Virus record (IMG/VR): IMGVR_UViG_3300024262_006558
Location: 186,001-250,000 of that record
Direction: 5' to 3' (one strand)
Length of the DNA stretch: 64,000 bases
Origin: a virus
The number at the start of each line of letters is the position of its first letter. Positions within the stretch are counted from its first letter, which is position 1. The position numbers and the translations under genes are program-made. The notes under the pieces were generated by a model that did no database searches, was not told the origin of the DNA, and was given only the letters and a program-made list of their open reading frames with translations. Shown here piece by piece: positions 8,861-17,994 of the stretch.

Positions 8861-10057
8861 ATGAATGAAAAAATCAACCTTGACTATTGTATCATGAAAA
8901 ACCCATTTGGGTTTGACTGCGAAGATGACTACAGCATATTTTTCACTAAAAAAGGCTTAGTTGATATAGATGATTCCCTTAAGCAGGAAGATCAGTATAG
9001 TAAGTTAGTGGACTTTCTTAAATCTAAAGGATACCTTGAAACGGATGACTTTAAATTTGAGTACATAGATAATAAGCTTAAATTAAAAAGGCTTAATATT
9101 GACCAAATCAAAAATATGTTAGAAAAAGCTGGAGCTAGATACAATCCCAAATTCGAACAAACTATTCAGGAAAGCTATGACCAGATCATGGGAGACTTAG
9201 ATCCAGAACTTCTAAGGGGAGCTTTTGAGATCATGCAAAATGATACTGATTTAGTAGAAATACTTCAAAGCCCAGAAGAATACATAGAAGAAGCTAAGAT
9301 GGAAGAAAATAAAGAAAACAAAAAAAAGAAAATAACAGATAAGATCAAAAGAAAGATAAATGTCCCCAAAGTTGGAGACAAGATTATGCTGAGTCTTTAT
9401 CTATTTTTGCAATGCACCTATCTTGAGGATGAGTCTGACTTTGACATAGACCTTCACACATCATTGACGCTTAAGAACAAAAAGAGTCAAGCATATAGAA
9501 GCTATATAAAGGTAATAAATACAGAATTTGAAAGAACTGAAGATTTAGACGGTGTAATGGTTTTAAAATCAGTTAGAGACAAAGGGGATTTCTTAAAAGA
9601 AATAAGCTTCTTATATGATGGCTTTTTTGATATAGTTAAATTGAAAGATTATACTAATGAACAATTATTCTTTGAAAAGAATAGATTCTTTTTTTGCATG
9701 ATGGATGTTAAAGATAGAATTAGAGAAGAGGAACGCTTAGTTCTTGAAATAGAAGATAATGATGAATACTTTGGTATGATAGATATTTCTGATGAGATAC
9801 TTGAAGAGCTTGAAGAGCAGAAAGATCACATGTTAAAAATTGAAGACATTGAAGACATGACTGAAGACGTATTAGATATATTAGAAAGTAAAATGTTTGA
9901 CTTCTCTGAAGATGAAGAATTTTTAGAAGCAGCAAGAGTAAAAAAAGAAATCGGTTATATAAAAAATGTTGTTGACAAGTTAGTTGAGGATAAAGGTGAG
10001 GATGGGGAGATTAACTTCCACGAGTTCCACGCTTTATTACCAGTGAAACCAAGTTAA
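8861..10057 (+). CDS. Hypothetical acidic protein with UVR-like C-terminal helix
   Basis: The protein has 398 residues and is very acidic, especially residues 285-350. Near residues 348-372 the pattern EDEEFLEAARVKKEIGYI resembles the UVR motif by which UvrB and UvrC pair, here possibly a protein-binding hairpin. The rest is unrecognised. It is a single-gene unit between a TATTTATTT element and a terminator. Confidence 0.6.
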   Translation: MNEKINLDYCIMKNPFGFDCEDDYSIFFTKKGLVDIDDSLKQEDQYSKLVDFLKSKGYLETDDFKFEYIDNKLKLKRLNIDQIKNMLEKAGARYNPKFEQTIQESYDQIMGDLDPELLRGAFEIMQNDTDLVEILQSPEEYIEEAKMEENKENKKKKITDKIKRKINVPKVGDKIMLSLYLFLQCTYLEDESDFDIDLHTSLTLKNKKSQAYRSYIKVINTEFERTEDLDGVMVLKSVRDKGDFLKEISFLYDGFFDIVKLKDYTNEQLFFEKNRFFFCMMDVKDRIREEERLVLEIEDNDEYFGMIDISDEILEELEEQKDHMLKIEDIEDMTEDVLDILESKMFDFSEDEEFLEAARVKKEIGYIKNVVDKLVEDKGEDGEINFHEFHALLPVKPS

Positions 10058-10080
10058 CAAAATTTACCTACCGCATTATT

Positions 10081-10113
10081 AAAAGACGACTATTTGTAAT
10101 GGTCGTCTTTTTT
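10081..10113 (+). terminator. Rho-independent terminator
   Basis: AAAGACGAC and GTCGTCTTT form the stem, followed by T residues. The loop and right arm also hold the promoter of the next gene. Confidence 0.75.
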
Positions 10114-10123
10114 AGTATATTTG
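10093..10123 (+). promoter_or_regulatory. Bacteroidota-type promoter, TTTG-N19-TATATTTG
   Basis: A perfect TAnnTTTG minus-7 box lies 19 bases after TTTG, the consensus for the Bacteroidota primary sigma factor. It sits about 35 bases before the VWA gene. Confidence 0.6.
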
Positions 10124-10155
10124 ATGTTCGAAGTAATAAACATTTAAAAAAAACT

Positions 10156-10818
10156 ATGAACAACACCACTGAGATAATCTGCGTATTAGACAGATCTGGA
10201 TCCATGAGCAGCATCAAAGCAGCTTCAATAGAAGGATTCAACACTTTCCTACAAGATCAAAAAGAAGAGGAAGGGGAAGCATTTATATCCGTACACCTTT
10301 TTGATGATCAATTTGAAACTCTTCAAGAAAGAGTTGCTATAAAAGATGCTCAAGAATTAAACGAAGGCAACTTTGTGCCAAGAGGGATGACAGCCCTCTA
10401 TGATGCGGTTTGCAAAACAATAAATGAAACAAACGGAGCTCATGCTTTATTAGCTGAAGACGAAAGGCCTTCAAAAGTTTTGTTTATAATCTTGACTGAT
10501 GGTGACGAAAACTCTTCACGAGAATATTCTTCTGAAAATCTTAAACAACTAGTTCAAGAACAGACTGACAAAGGGTGGGCATTTGTTTATCTTGCCGCAA
10601 ATCAAGATGCTGTAGAAACGGCTCAGAGCATGAATATTTCCGCATCTAACGCTATGAACTTCTCAGCTTCAGACAGCAGTTCTAAAGCGTTATACAGCTC
10701 TCTATCTAACAAGACCAAGATGTATAGATCAATGTCTAGCGTTCAAGCTAGATCAGCTTCACTGAACTTGTTTGACGCCGATGAGCAAGACGTTAGAGAT
10801 GACATTGACAAAAAATAA
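10156..10818 (+). CDS. VWA-domain protein with MIDAS motif
   Basis: The protein has 220 residues from the ATG at 10156. I rejected a longer frame from 10099 because it runs through the terminator and promoter. The metal-ion-dependent adhesion site is complete: DRSGS at residues 12-16, a Thr in RGMTALYDA and an Asp in ILTDGDENS. VWA domains bind protein partners through Mg2+; the partner is unknown. The C-terminal 60 residues are Ser-, Ala- and Asn-rich. A hairpin follows the stop. Confidence 0.85.
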   Translation: MNNTTEIICVLDRSGSMSSIKAASIEGFNTFLQDQKEEEGEAFISVHLFDDQFETLQERVAIKDAQELNEGNFVPRGMTALYDAVCKTINETNGAHALLAEDERPSKVLFIILTDGDENSSREYSSENLKQLVQEQTDKGWAFVYLAANQDAVETAQSMNISASNAMNFSASDSSSKALYSSLSNKTKMYRSMSSVQARSASLNLFDADEQDVRDDIDKK

Positions 10819-10835
10819 TTTTAGTATTTATTCTG

Positions 10836-10866
10836 AAGGGAAGATAAAAAGTTTATCTTCCCTTCT
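10836..10866 (+). terminator. Hairpin after the VWA gene
   Basis: GAAGGGAAGATAAA pairs with TTTATCTTCCCTTC, a 14-bp stem without a strong T tail. It is a likely terminator or mRNA-stabilising hairpin. Confidence 0.55.
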
Positions 10867-10926
10867 TGCTAAGAAGTAAAAATATCTTTAACTTTGACTA
10901 CATCTAGTCATTAAATAAATAAACAA

Positions 10927-11247
10927 ATGGGAGAAAACACAGTAGAGCTTACTAAAGATAATTTCGATGAAATCATATATGGAGAAAAGCCAGTAATAGT
11001 AGATTTTTGGGCTGAATGGTGCGGGCCTTGTAGATCAATAGCTCCATTGCTAGAAAAATTTGCAGGAGAACATGAAGAGGTTGTAGTTGGTAAGGTTAAT
11101 ATCGAAGATCAAACAGAATTAACATCTAAGTACGGAATTAGATCATTACCAACTTTCGCCTTATTTAGGGAAGGTAAGCTAGTTGCAACTAAAGTTGGAA
11201 TGCAATCAAATGAACAGTTGTTAGAATTAATAAAAGAAGAAAAATAA
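10927..11247 (+). CDS. trxA: Thioredoxin
   Basis: The protein has 106 residues and full thioredoxin length. The active site WCGPC has Cys32 and Cys35, and the cis-proline is Pro75 in SLPTF. It passes electrons from thioredoxin reductase, commonly to ribonucleotide reductase or, in T7, as a polymerase clamp. It starts a run of DNA-precursor genes (MazG-like, ThyA, dNMP kinase); the next gene begins 4 bases after its stop. Confidence 0.95.
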   Translation: MGENTVELTKDNFDEIIYGEKPVIVDFWAEWCGPCRSIAPLLEKFAGEHEEVVVGKVNIEDQTELTSKYGIRSLPTFALFREGKLVATKVGMQSNEQLLELIKEEK

Positions 11248-11251
11248 TAAG

Positions 11252-11629
11252 ATGGATAAAATTAATCACGCAGACATGGTTGCGGCTTTAGTTAAGCCAG
11301 GTCAAGACATTAAAGACTCTATAACTCCTGAGGAATGCGATTTATTGCATATGGCTGTAGGAGTTGCTGGTGAAGCTGGAGAATTGCTAGACGCAGTTAA
11401 AAAGCACATCATATACAGAAAGCCACTTGACATGGTTAACATGAAAGAGGAGTTAGGTGATTTAGAATTTTATATGGAGAGAATTCGACAAATTTGTAAA
11501 TTTTCTAGAGAAGAAGTTCTTGAAGCTAATATAGAAAAGTTAATGACTAGCGACAAGGCTAGGTATAAGCTAGGAAAATATACAGATGATGCGGCTCAAA
11601 ATAGAGCAGATAAAGAATCAGGAGAATAA
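11252..11629 (+). CDS. MazG-like nucleoside triphosphate pyrophosphohydrolase
   Basis: The protein has 125 residues. The MazG/all-alpha NTP-PPase fold is seen in GVAGEAGELLDAVKKH (near residue 45) and EELGDLEFYMERI (near 71), which supply the Mg2+-binding EExxE and ExxD acids. Such enzymes turn (d)NTPs into monophosphates and PPi; phage versions are thought to tune nucleotide or alarmone pools. It lies between thioredoxin and ThyA in one unit. Confidence 0.85.
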   Translation: MDKINHADMVAALVKPGQDIKDSITPEECDLLHMAVGVAGEAGELLDAVKKHIIYRKPLDMVNMKEELGDLEFYMERIRQICKFSREEVLEANIEKLMTSDKARYKLGKYTDDAAQNRADKESGE

Positions 11630-11644
11630 ACCCCATATATAATA

Positions 11645-12757
11645 ATGCAGCAATTCGTAGATTTAATTACCCGTATAATCAAAGAAGGCACTAGGAAAGA
11701 AGATAGAACTGGTACAGGGACAGTTTCTATATTCGGCCATCAATCCACATACAATATGGACAAAGGCTTTCCTTTACTTACTCTAAAAAGAACTTATTAT
11801 AGAGGGATATTCCATGAACTTTTATGGTTTTTAAATGCGGTTCCAGAAAAATATAAAGACTTTGGAAATACTAACATCAGATATTTAGTAGATAATAAAG
11901 TCAATATTTGGAATGAATGGCCTCATAAAAACTATAATGAAAAAAATCCAGACAGCCAACTAACTTTGGAAGAGTATGTTGATAAAATTAAAAATGATGA
12001 CGACTTTGCTTTTGAATGGGGCGATCTTGGCCCAGTTTATGGCAAGCAGTGGACAGCTTGGGAGCCTCCAGCTTGGAACATTGAAGGTGGCTTAATAAAC
12101 CAAGTTGACAAAGCGATTGATCAACTTAAGAACAATCCAGATTCAAGAAGAATTATTGTATCAGCTTGGAACCCTGGAGAAATTGATCAGATGCTATTGC
12201 CTCCATGTCATGCATTCTTTCAATTTTGCGCAGAGACATTATCTGATAACGAAAGATATCAGCTATACAATGTTAAAATGAGGGACATGGGCTGGGCTCT
12301 TAGAGCTTTTGATGATATACCAGAAGATGAGTTATCTCTGCATGAAATACCATCAAGAAGGTTAAATCTTCAATTATACCAAAGAAGCGCTGATGTATTC
12401 CTGGGAGTACCATTCAACATAGCTTCATATGCTTTATTGCTGCATATGGTGTCTCAAGTTGTTAATATGAAGCCAGGCAATTTTGTTCACACCATGGGCG
12501 ATGCTCACCTATATATGAATCATGAAAATCAAGTCAATGAATTCTTAAGTAGAACTGATAAGGATTGTGAAAAGGTTTTCGATTACTTCAACAACCCTAA
12601 AACAGCAGAGTCTATGCTAGGGTCTTATGAGGGACCTCCCTTGCCAACGCTTAAGCTAGATGATTCTATTAAAAATATTGAAGATTTTAGAATGGAGCAT
12701 ATAAACGTTGTAGATTATACTCCTTTAAAAACAATTAAAGCTCCAGTTGCAATTTAA
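11645..12757 (+). CDS. thyA: Thymidylate synthase
   Basis: The protein has 370 residues and methylates dUMP to dTMP with methylene-tetrahydrofolate. Signatures: RTGTGTVSIFGHQ, the catalytic Cys near residue 188 in LLPPCHAFFQF, DSRRIIVSAWNP, and GDAHLYMNH near the C-terminus. It is about 100 residues longer than E. coli ThyA, with insertions near residues 90-125 and 205-235 and a C-terminal extension near 320-350. It works with the DHFR at 7537. Confidence 0.95.
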   Translation: MQQFVDLITRIIKEGTRKEDRTGTGTVSIFGHQSTYNMDKGFPLLTLKRTYYRGIFHELLWFLNAVPEKYKDFGNTNIRYLVDNKVNIWNEWPHKNYNEKNPDSQLTLEEYVDKIKNDDDFAFEWGDLGPVYGKQWTAWEPPAWNIEGGLINQVDKAIDQLKNNPDSRRIIVSAWNPGEIDQMLLPPCHAFFQFCAETLSDNERYQLYNVKMRDMGWALRAFDDIPEDELSLHEIPSRRLNLQLYQRSADVFLGVPFNIASYALLLHMVSQVVNMKPGNFVHTMGDAHLYMNHENQVNEFLSRTDKDCEKVFDYFNNPKTAESMLGSYEGPPLPTLKLDDSIKNIEDFRMEHINVVDYTPLKTIKAPVAI

Positions 12758-12777
12758 ATGCATCTGTAGTATATTTA
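12747..12777 (+). promoter_or_regulatory. Bacteroidota-type promoter, TTG-N20-TATATTTA
   Basis: TTG at 12747-12749 is separated by 20 bases from TATATTTA at 12770-12777. It overlaps the ThyA stop and lies 17 bases before the dNMP kinase gene. Confidence 0.5.
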
Positions 12778-12793
12778 ATTTAAAATTAAAACT

Positions 12794-13597
12794 ATGGGAA
12801 AAACCTTACAAGAGAAAATAGATGGAATAGATCTAAAGATACCAGAAGAGTTCTTTGTTTCTGAAAAGCAAGATAAGATTGACTTTACTCTATTAGAAGG
12901 GAAGACTCTCGTAGGTCTTCTTGGATATGCTAAAAGCGGAAAGGATACTGTTGCTGAAACTCTTGAGTCTAAGTATGGATATCATAAAATAAAATTTGGA
13001 GACGCTCTTAAGCAGGTTTTAAATAAGAATTTTAAAGAAATTGTATTTGAAGACCTTCAAAAAAAAGGTGAATATATCGAATTTAGTCAAGTAGACTTTT
13101 TAATAGAGGAAGATCGTATAATAAAAGAGAAGCTGAGACCTTATATGATATGGTTAGCTGAAACTCTGAGGCGAGAAAATGGGGTTCACTTCTGGACCAA
13201 CAAAGCTCTTAAGTCTATTGGTCCAGAAATAAAAAAAATTGTTGGCGCTGACTTTAGGCGAACTGATGAATTGGACTTCTTTAGAGGAAACTACAACTCT
13301 CTTAAAAGAGAGTGGAATAGCAGCTCTAAAGCTGGAATGCTTACTAAAAGTGTTAGAGATGAATTTGAAGCAAGAGAACTTGAAGTTAAAGGTTATTCAA
13401 CAAATCTATTCCTTGTTAATCAATATGGTTTAGAAGAAGAGGATTCTCTAACTAAAGACACTATTTTATTAGCATTGCATGAGTGGTTAATTGATGGAAC
13501 AGTAAATGTAGACTCAAGAATACCAGATGAGGGAGAGTATAGAAAAATCTTCATGGAGAACACCGTGACAAATCTTGCTCTAGATCACAAACTTTAA
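12794..13597 (+). CDS. Deoxynucleoside monophosphate kinase-like P-loop protein
   Basis: The protein has 267 residues. A Walker A loop GYAKSGKDT lies near residues 37-45, followed by a YHKIKFGDALKQVL helix like the KFADPLK region of phage dNMP kinases (T4 gp1 family). A WTNKAL and ADFRRTDELD block near 135-155 fits the substrate and lid region. It would phosphorylate dNMPs to dNDPs for phage DNA synthesis. Its end overlaps the convergent gene at 13594 by 4 bases. Confidence 0.75.
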   Translation: MGKTLQEKIDGIDLKIPEEFFVSEKQDKIDFTLLEGKTLVGLLGYAKSGKDTVAETLESKYGYHKIKFGDALKQVLNKNFKEIVFEDLQKKGEYIEFSQVDFLIEEDRIIKEKLRPYMIWLAETLRRENGVHFWTNKALKSIGPEIKKIVGADFRRTDELDFFRGNYNSLKREWNSSSKAGMLTKSVRDEFEARELEVKGYSTNLFLVNQYGLEEEDSLTKDTILLALHEWLIDGTVNVDSRIPDEGEYRKIFMENTVTNLALDHKL

Positions 13598-14016
13598 TTT
13601 GAAGGACCTAATGGGGCATTAGCTCTATTAGGTGTAACTTCATTAACATTATTAATAGCCGTTCTAATACCTAATTGTTTTTCTATAATTAGCTTTACAT
13701 CACCTTTTATTTCACCCTGCTCTTTAACGATTTCTAGAATGTTTTGATTCATAGGGTTTACTATCACAAGAATATCATTTTTAAAAGACTTCAAGTCCTC
13801 TCTTATCTCTAATCTAACCTCCTTTTTACTGGCTTCCATATCTTTCTTTAGCTGAGCTCTCTCTGAGCTAGAATTAAAGTAAAACCATGTAAATAATAAA
13901 CTTAGCAATCCAAGAAAGCCTCCTAATATCCAAATAGCCACTTTAACGGTTAGCGTGATCTTTGTAGATTCTCCAATGACTCTAGTTCCTATTTGTAGTT
14001 CTTTATCGTCAGACAT
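13594..14016 (-). CDS. Membrane protein with coiled coil, 140 residues
   Basis: I chose the ATG at 14016, two bases past the stop of the upstream gene; a longer frame would overlap that gene. A membrane helix at about 20-42 is followed by a long charged coiled coil (about 45-120). The shape is that of a bitopic inner-membrane protein with a helical soluble part. Function unknown; it travels with a secreted protein gene upstream. Confidence 0.6.
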   Translation of the reverse strand: MSDDKELQIGTRVIGESTKITLTVKVAIWILGGFLGLLSLLFTWFYFNSSSERAQLKKDMEASKKEVRLEIREDLKSFKNDILVIVNPMNQNILEIVKEQGEIKGDVKLIIEKQLGIRTAINNVNEVTPNRANAPLGPSN

Positions 14017-14018
14017 GC

Positions 14019-14453
14019 TTAATAAGGGACTGGTGATGTATATGTAACTTTCACAATGGAGTTTGAATTTATACTCCAATAAGAAGCATAATAATAATCT
14101 CCCGTGACTAGCATCCAATTAGGGCCTATAACTATACCGTCTATTGTAATAGTGTAAGAAGGGATGTAAGTACCCATCTTTACCCATTGATTGTTTATTT
14201 TATTATAACTTTGATTGTAAAAATATACGTAATAGTAGTATACATAAATATACTTACCATTATAAAACATTTCATATGTATTTACAGATCTATCTACCTG
14301 ATAAGCTGTTTGCCCATACGAGTAAGAGTTAACCCAATTCTTTGAACCCTGAACTTTAGAAATATAGCGTACAGTGGATACTTGAGCATGGCCCAAGAAT
14401 CCTATAAAAAATAACGCTATAAATAATATAAGTTTAGAGATCGTAGATTTCAT
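14019..14453 (-). CDS. Secreted Tyr-rich protein, 144 residues
   Basis: A signal peptide (residues 1-23, ending GHAQ) leads to a Tyr- and Asn-rich, all-beta mature protein. It is likely exported to the periplasm or surface. No family recognised. It overlaps the end of the 749-residue gene by 20 bases. Confidence 0.65.
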   Translation of the reverse strand: MKSTISKLILFIALFFIGFLGHAQVSTVRYISKVQGSKNWVNSYSYGQTAYQVDRSVNTYEMFYNGKYIYVYYYYVYFYNQSYNKINNQWVKMGTYIPSYTITIDGIVIGPNWMLVTGDYYYASYWSINSNSIVKVTYTSPVPY

Positions 14454-16683
14454 CGTATCCGTTATTATGTGTAAAGTCTTTAATTAGCATGCCAGCAACA
14501 GAGTCAGCCTCATTTTCAATTTCACCCCCAATGTTCTGAACCTCTTCACCTAAGTTAAATTTACCTATTTCAATCTGTCTATTGTGAGTGAGTTCATGCG
14601 CTATAGATCTGCAAATATCAACTAGTGATCTACCTTGATAATTTATATGGTTGGAGTTCTCACTTGGAACATAAGACGCAGTAGTTTTAATGTACTCATC
14701 TCTTCCGTTTCTAAAGTGTATAGTAATAGGATTTTCCATACCAACCTTCAAACAGACAAATTCAACGAAATCCCTTAACAGCTCCATCTTTTCAGGAGTC
14801 ATCCCATCCCCTTTGTGGAAGAAAATAGAATTATCTCCATTTTTGGAATTATATTTAACCAATCTATCAACAGGTATATTTGGATTAAGAGGCCAATTTA
14901 TTCTTTTCCCACTAGGAGCAGAGTAAGACATCTCAGCACCCTCAAGCACTAAAGCTTGCGGTTTAAATTTGCTTGCATATCTTTTACCCATTCCTGGCTT
15001 AAGATAAGCTATAGTAATGTGCGGTTGATAGTTAGGGTAATCATTACTATGAGAAAACCCTTCCTTCATCACACCATTTAATCTATGAAGCTCTTTCCCA
15101 TCCACATCAAATTTTAGGACGTCATATTTATCCCCCTCGAAGCAAGACGCTCCTTTAACTTCTATTTTAAGAGGCCCTGAGCAATTATCTCTAGTTTTCT
15201 GTATAATGTCTTCGTAATCTATTTCATCATCGTGAAAGCCAAATAAAACAGTTGCATGAGGATCTTTTTCTAAGCCGAATCCAGGCTCATCTTCATACAG
15301 ATCTCCCTCTTCTATTTTAGATAATATTTTACTATCCCATGTAGGAATATCCATTTGCAACATTAAACACCCTTTTTCATACTTGTGATTTACACTACTC
15401 TCATTTAGATCTCCAGATTCCATTCTATCAAGCTTGTCGTAATATTTAGGATCTTCTAATAAATGATCTAAAGCTATTTCTTTAGCCATAGCCGCATCAT
15501 CAGTGTGCTCCATTTCTACTTGAACCCCTTTGTGTAATTGCGATATTATTTCCCATGAAGAAACACCATGCTTATTTGCGATGTCCTCATAAGTCATATC
15601 ATCAGATAAACCTCCAGGCACCATGTCTTCTTTAACTTTCTCTGGAAGCCCATCGTGATCGGTAGACGCGAAGTCTTCCACATCTTTATGACTCATATCT
15701 TTAGCCGCTTTACGAGCCTTTTTAGATGCTTTACTTAAAGGTATTTCTCCTAATTGTAAACCTCTAACTATACCAAAGAATCTCTGCTGAGATTTACTAC
15801 TTGATTCTTCATCTATAAGTTTAAACGCTTCAGCAAAGTCTTCATCTAAAGTGAGAGACTTGTCGAAAGAATTTATTTTAGTATCGGACAATTTTTCAAG
15901 GTAACCGCTATTTCTCAATGTTTTGAACGCGAGGTTTTCAACTGAGTATTCTCCCGCTGAAGAAAGTCCAGTTTGCCTCATTTTCCTAATCTTCTCTTTG
16001 ATAGCATCTGATTCACTCTCTCTTTCTTCATCATCTTTGATTCCAGCAAGAGCGTTAATCATATCAGCCATCATTTGAGATTTTTTTCTTACAGATTCTT
16101 TGTCTACTTTGACGTTTTCTTTCTCTGGCTTAACTATCCAGTCATCATTTTTAATAGAATAAATTCCAGAAGAATGATGCTCTTCTCTTTCATCCTGCAC
16201 ATACAATTCAACATCATGCCCTTTAACAGTGATGTCATGCTTCAAACCCCATAGAGCTTTCTGTATATCAAAGTAATCTCTTACAAATTCAGTGTTATCA
16301 TCGACATCATCAAAGTTGATGACGATGTGCAAGTCAATATCACTCGTATCAGTCCAGTTGTAGTTTGCCATACTACCAGTAAAGATAACGTCTTTAATAG
16401 GAGCTTTAAGACCAATGGATTCAATAAATTTAACAGCAATCTTCTTTAGCTGCTTTCTAATTTCAGACTTTAATTTATCTTGGTCATCCCATAATTCTCT
16501 ATTAAGATCATCCTGCACCCCAGAAGGCACAAACTTTTCTAAAGATTTATCAACAGCCTCACCAATCTCTTTTTTACTTTCACCTCTTCCTTTGTGGAAT
16601 CTGTAATAAGGATTATTTCTCCATTTAGCGCTATTAGCTGAAGCTAATGACATGTTTTTTGGTTGTTCGTTAATTCCAGGCAT
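14434..16683 (-). CDS. Multidomain protein: nucleotidyltransferase, 2H phosphoesterase, zincin-like
   Basis: The protein has 749 residues. Near 102-120, GSMANYNWTDTSDIDLHIV is the GS...DxD signature of a polymerase-beta-type nucleotidyltransferase. Near 476 and 554, HATVLFG and HITIAYL are the two HxT motifs of the 2H phosphoesterase superfamily, which includes 2'-5' RNA ligase-like enzymes and the anti-CBASS enzyme Acb1. Near 692-700, SIAHELTHN is an HExxH zinc motif. A middle part (about 200-460) is charged and helical. The substrate is unknown. The domain chain could be a virion-injected polyenzyme or a polyprotein. Confidence 0.75.
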   Translation of the reverse strand: MPGINEQPKNMSLASANSAKWRNNPYYRFHKGRGESKKEIGEAVDKSLEKFVPSGVQDDLNRELWDDQDKLKSEIRKQLKKIAVKFIESIGLKAPIKDVIFTGSMANYNWTDTSDIDLHIVINFDDVDDNTEFVRDYFDIQKALWGLKHDITVKGHDVELYVQDEREEHHSSGIYSIKNDDWIVKPEKENVKVDKESVRKKSQMMADMINALAGIKDDEERESESDAIKEKIRKMRQTGLSSAGEYSVENLAFKTLRNSGYLEKLSDTKINSFDKSLTLDEDFAEAFKLIDEESSSKSQQRFFGIVRGLQLGEIPLSKASKKARKAAKDMSHKDVEDFASTDHDGLPEKVKEDMVPGGLSDDMTYEDIANKHGVSSWEIISQLHKGVQVEMEHTDDAAMAKEIALDHLLEDPKYYDKLDRMESGDLNESSVNHKYEKGCLMLQMDIPTWDSKILSKIEEGDLYEDEPGFGLEKDPHATVLFGFHDDEIDYEDIIQKTRDNCSGPLKIEVKGASCFEGDKYDVLKFDVDGKELHRLNGVMKEGFSHSNDYPNYQPHITIAYLKPGMGKRYASKFKPQALVLEGAEMSYSAPSGKRINWPLNPNIPVDRLVKYNSKNGDNSIFFHKGDGMTPEKMELLRDFVEFVCLKVGMENPITIHFRNGRDEYIKTTASYVPSENSNHINYQGRSLVDICRSIAHELTHNRQIEIGKFNLGEEVQNIGGEIENEADSVAGMLIKDFTHNNGYDEIYDL

Positions 16684-17177
16684 TAGTTCATAAATATTTT
16701 GTATCTATCCTTTGGAGTGTTCTCCAGGGAATTAATTGCTTTCATTGTGTTCTTACCCAATTTCTCTCTCAATTCTTCAATGGAGTTATTATAGTCATAA
16801 ACTATGTCTTTTAGGTTTTCGATAATGCTAACATACATGTTTATTTTTTCAGCCAAATCCTCAGCTACATACATGTCTTGCTCAGAAACATCGTCTATAG
16901 TAAGAAAGTGGTCCATATAATTTTGAACAGCTTTAAATGGCTCACCTAAAGCTGTTAACTTTTCATCATACCCCTTTAGTTTTGAGGATGCATCCCCTCC
17001 AATACCTATTTTAAATATGCCTTGCTCTATCTTCTTGAGATCTTCGTGATTATCTTCGATTAGCTTGTTAAATACATTAACCTTTTCTTTCAGGTCTGGG
17101 TATTTCTCTAAAAGCTCTTCTAACTCGAACAGTTTGGCAATTTCTTCTTTGATGATTTTTTTTATACTAAGACTCAT
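16683..17177 (-). CDS. Hypothetical helical protein with N-terminal KKIIKEE motif
   Basis: The protein has 164 residues, mostly helical with a likely coiled coil. The start MSLSIKKIIKEEIA aligns without gaps with MKSWIKKIIKEELA at 27951 and resembles MDLKKIVKEELV at 27068, which suggests a shared N-terminal tag. Its stop shares one base with the start of the 749-residue gene. A TATTTATTA element lies 15 bases upstream. Confidence 0.65.
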   Translation of the reverse strand: MSLSIKKIIKEEIAKLFELEELLEKYPDLKEKVNVFNKLIEDNHEDLKKIEQGIFKIGIGGDASSKLKGYDEKLTALGEPFKAVQNYMDHFLTIDDVSEQDMYVAEDLAEKINMYVSIIENLKDIVYDYNNSIEELREKLGKNTMKAINSLENTPKDRYKIFMN

Positions 17178-17192
17178 GTTGATCCACTTTTT

Positions 17193-17201
17193 TAATAAAT
17201 A
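17193..17201 (-). promoter_or_regulatory. Candidate late-type element TATTTATTA
   Basis: It lies 15 bases upstream of the KKIIKEE-tagged gene and the 749-residue gene; same class as the element at 8768. Confidence 0.4.
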
Positions 17202-17257
17202 GTCTATTTTTTTAGTGTCTTTGACAACAAATTCCTTACATTAGCGTTAATAGCAAT

Positions 17258-17611
17258 ATGGAAGCAAAAGGAACAATTTGGATCAACAATAAATTTGAGC
17301 ATACTGAAATATGGCCAGAGAAACAAACTTTACCCAGCCTAGCTGCTGGGGTACCTGATTTAGAAGAGCACTATAAAGAGTGTCTTGCTGGAAAAGTATG
17401 CACAGTAATGGACATCTCTAAAGCTGGGCCAAAGTCATATCTCGTTTTAGGGAATAGTGATAAAATGGGGCAATTTATATGGCTAATTGATGAGAAAGAC
17501 ACTAAAGGATTTGTTCCAATCATAAAAAAGAATGGAGTAGTTATGCCAGCGGGAATGAGCCCTATGGAACAATTCGCTTGGATGGCAAGAAGTGATAAAT
17601 CAGGAAAATAA
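17258..17611 (+). CDS. Hypothetical protein, 117 residues
   Basis: A soluble mixed alpha/beta protein; the stretch KSYLVLGNSDKMGQFIWLID suggests a small beta sheet. No family recognised. Its TAA shares one base with the ATG of the lipoprotein gene that follows. Confidence 0.65.
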   Translation: MEAKGTIWINNKFEHTEIWPEKQTLPSLAAGVPDLEEHYKECLAGKVCTVMDISKAGPKSYLVLGNSDKMGQFIWLIDEKDTKGFVPIIKKNGVVMPAGMSPMEQFAWMARSDKSGK

Positions 17612-17994
17612 TGAGAATAAAACCTAGAGAATTCATTGTGTTATTAGCGCTATCATCAGCAGTATCATTTTCTACATTAAGCTGTTCTTCAGGAGAAAAG
17701 GACCTTTCCTATAAGAATGGTGAGAAATTTGAAGAAGTTATAGATCCACCTATCCTATGGAGAGTGGTACTTCTTTCCCCTAGTGGACATTTGGTGAAAC
17801 AGTGGCATTTAACAAAAAAACCAACTTGGTCAGGGGGTGAAGTGTTAAGATGCTATTTCTATGATCCGATCACTGGCGCTAATATAGTTTCCAAATACAC
17901 ATATATAGAGCCTTATTACGCGACAGAACCCAAAGATTCTATAGGATTGATAGATGGTCGTAATGATTCATTTTACGCAGATACCATAAAATAA
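17611..17994 (+). CDS. Predicted lipoprotein, 127 residues
   Basis: The N-terminus is basic, then hydrophobic, and reaches a lipobox STLSC near residues 21-25, so signal peptidase II would cut before the Cys. The mature protein is beta-rich and lies on the periplasmic face of a membrane. Function unknown. It starts on the stop of the gene before it, and a further exported protein follows, so the block may change the host envelope. Confidence 0.65.
   Translation: MRIKPREFIVLLALSSAVSFSTLSCSSGEKDLSYKNGEKFEEVIDPPILWRVVLLSPSGHLVKQWHLTKKPTWSGGEVLRCYFYDPITGANIVSKYTYIEPYYATEPKDSIGLIDGRNDSFYADTIK

Noticed and set aside
10099-10155. Longer N-terminus for the VWA protein
   Set aside because: It would translate the terminator arm and the host-type promoter; the conserved domain begins at the ATG at 10156.
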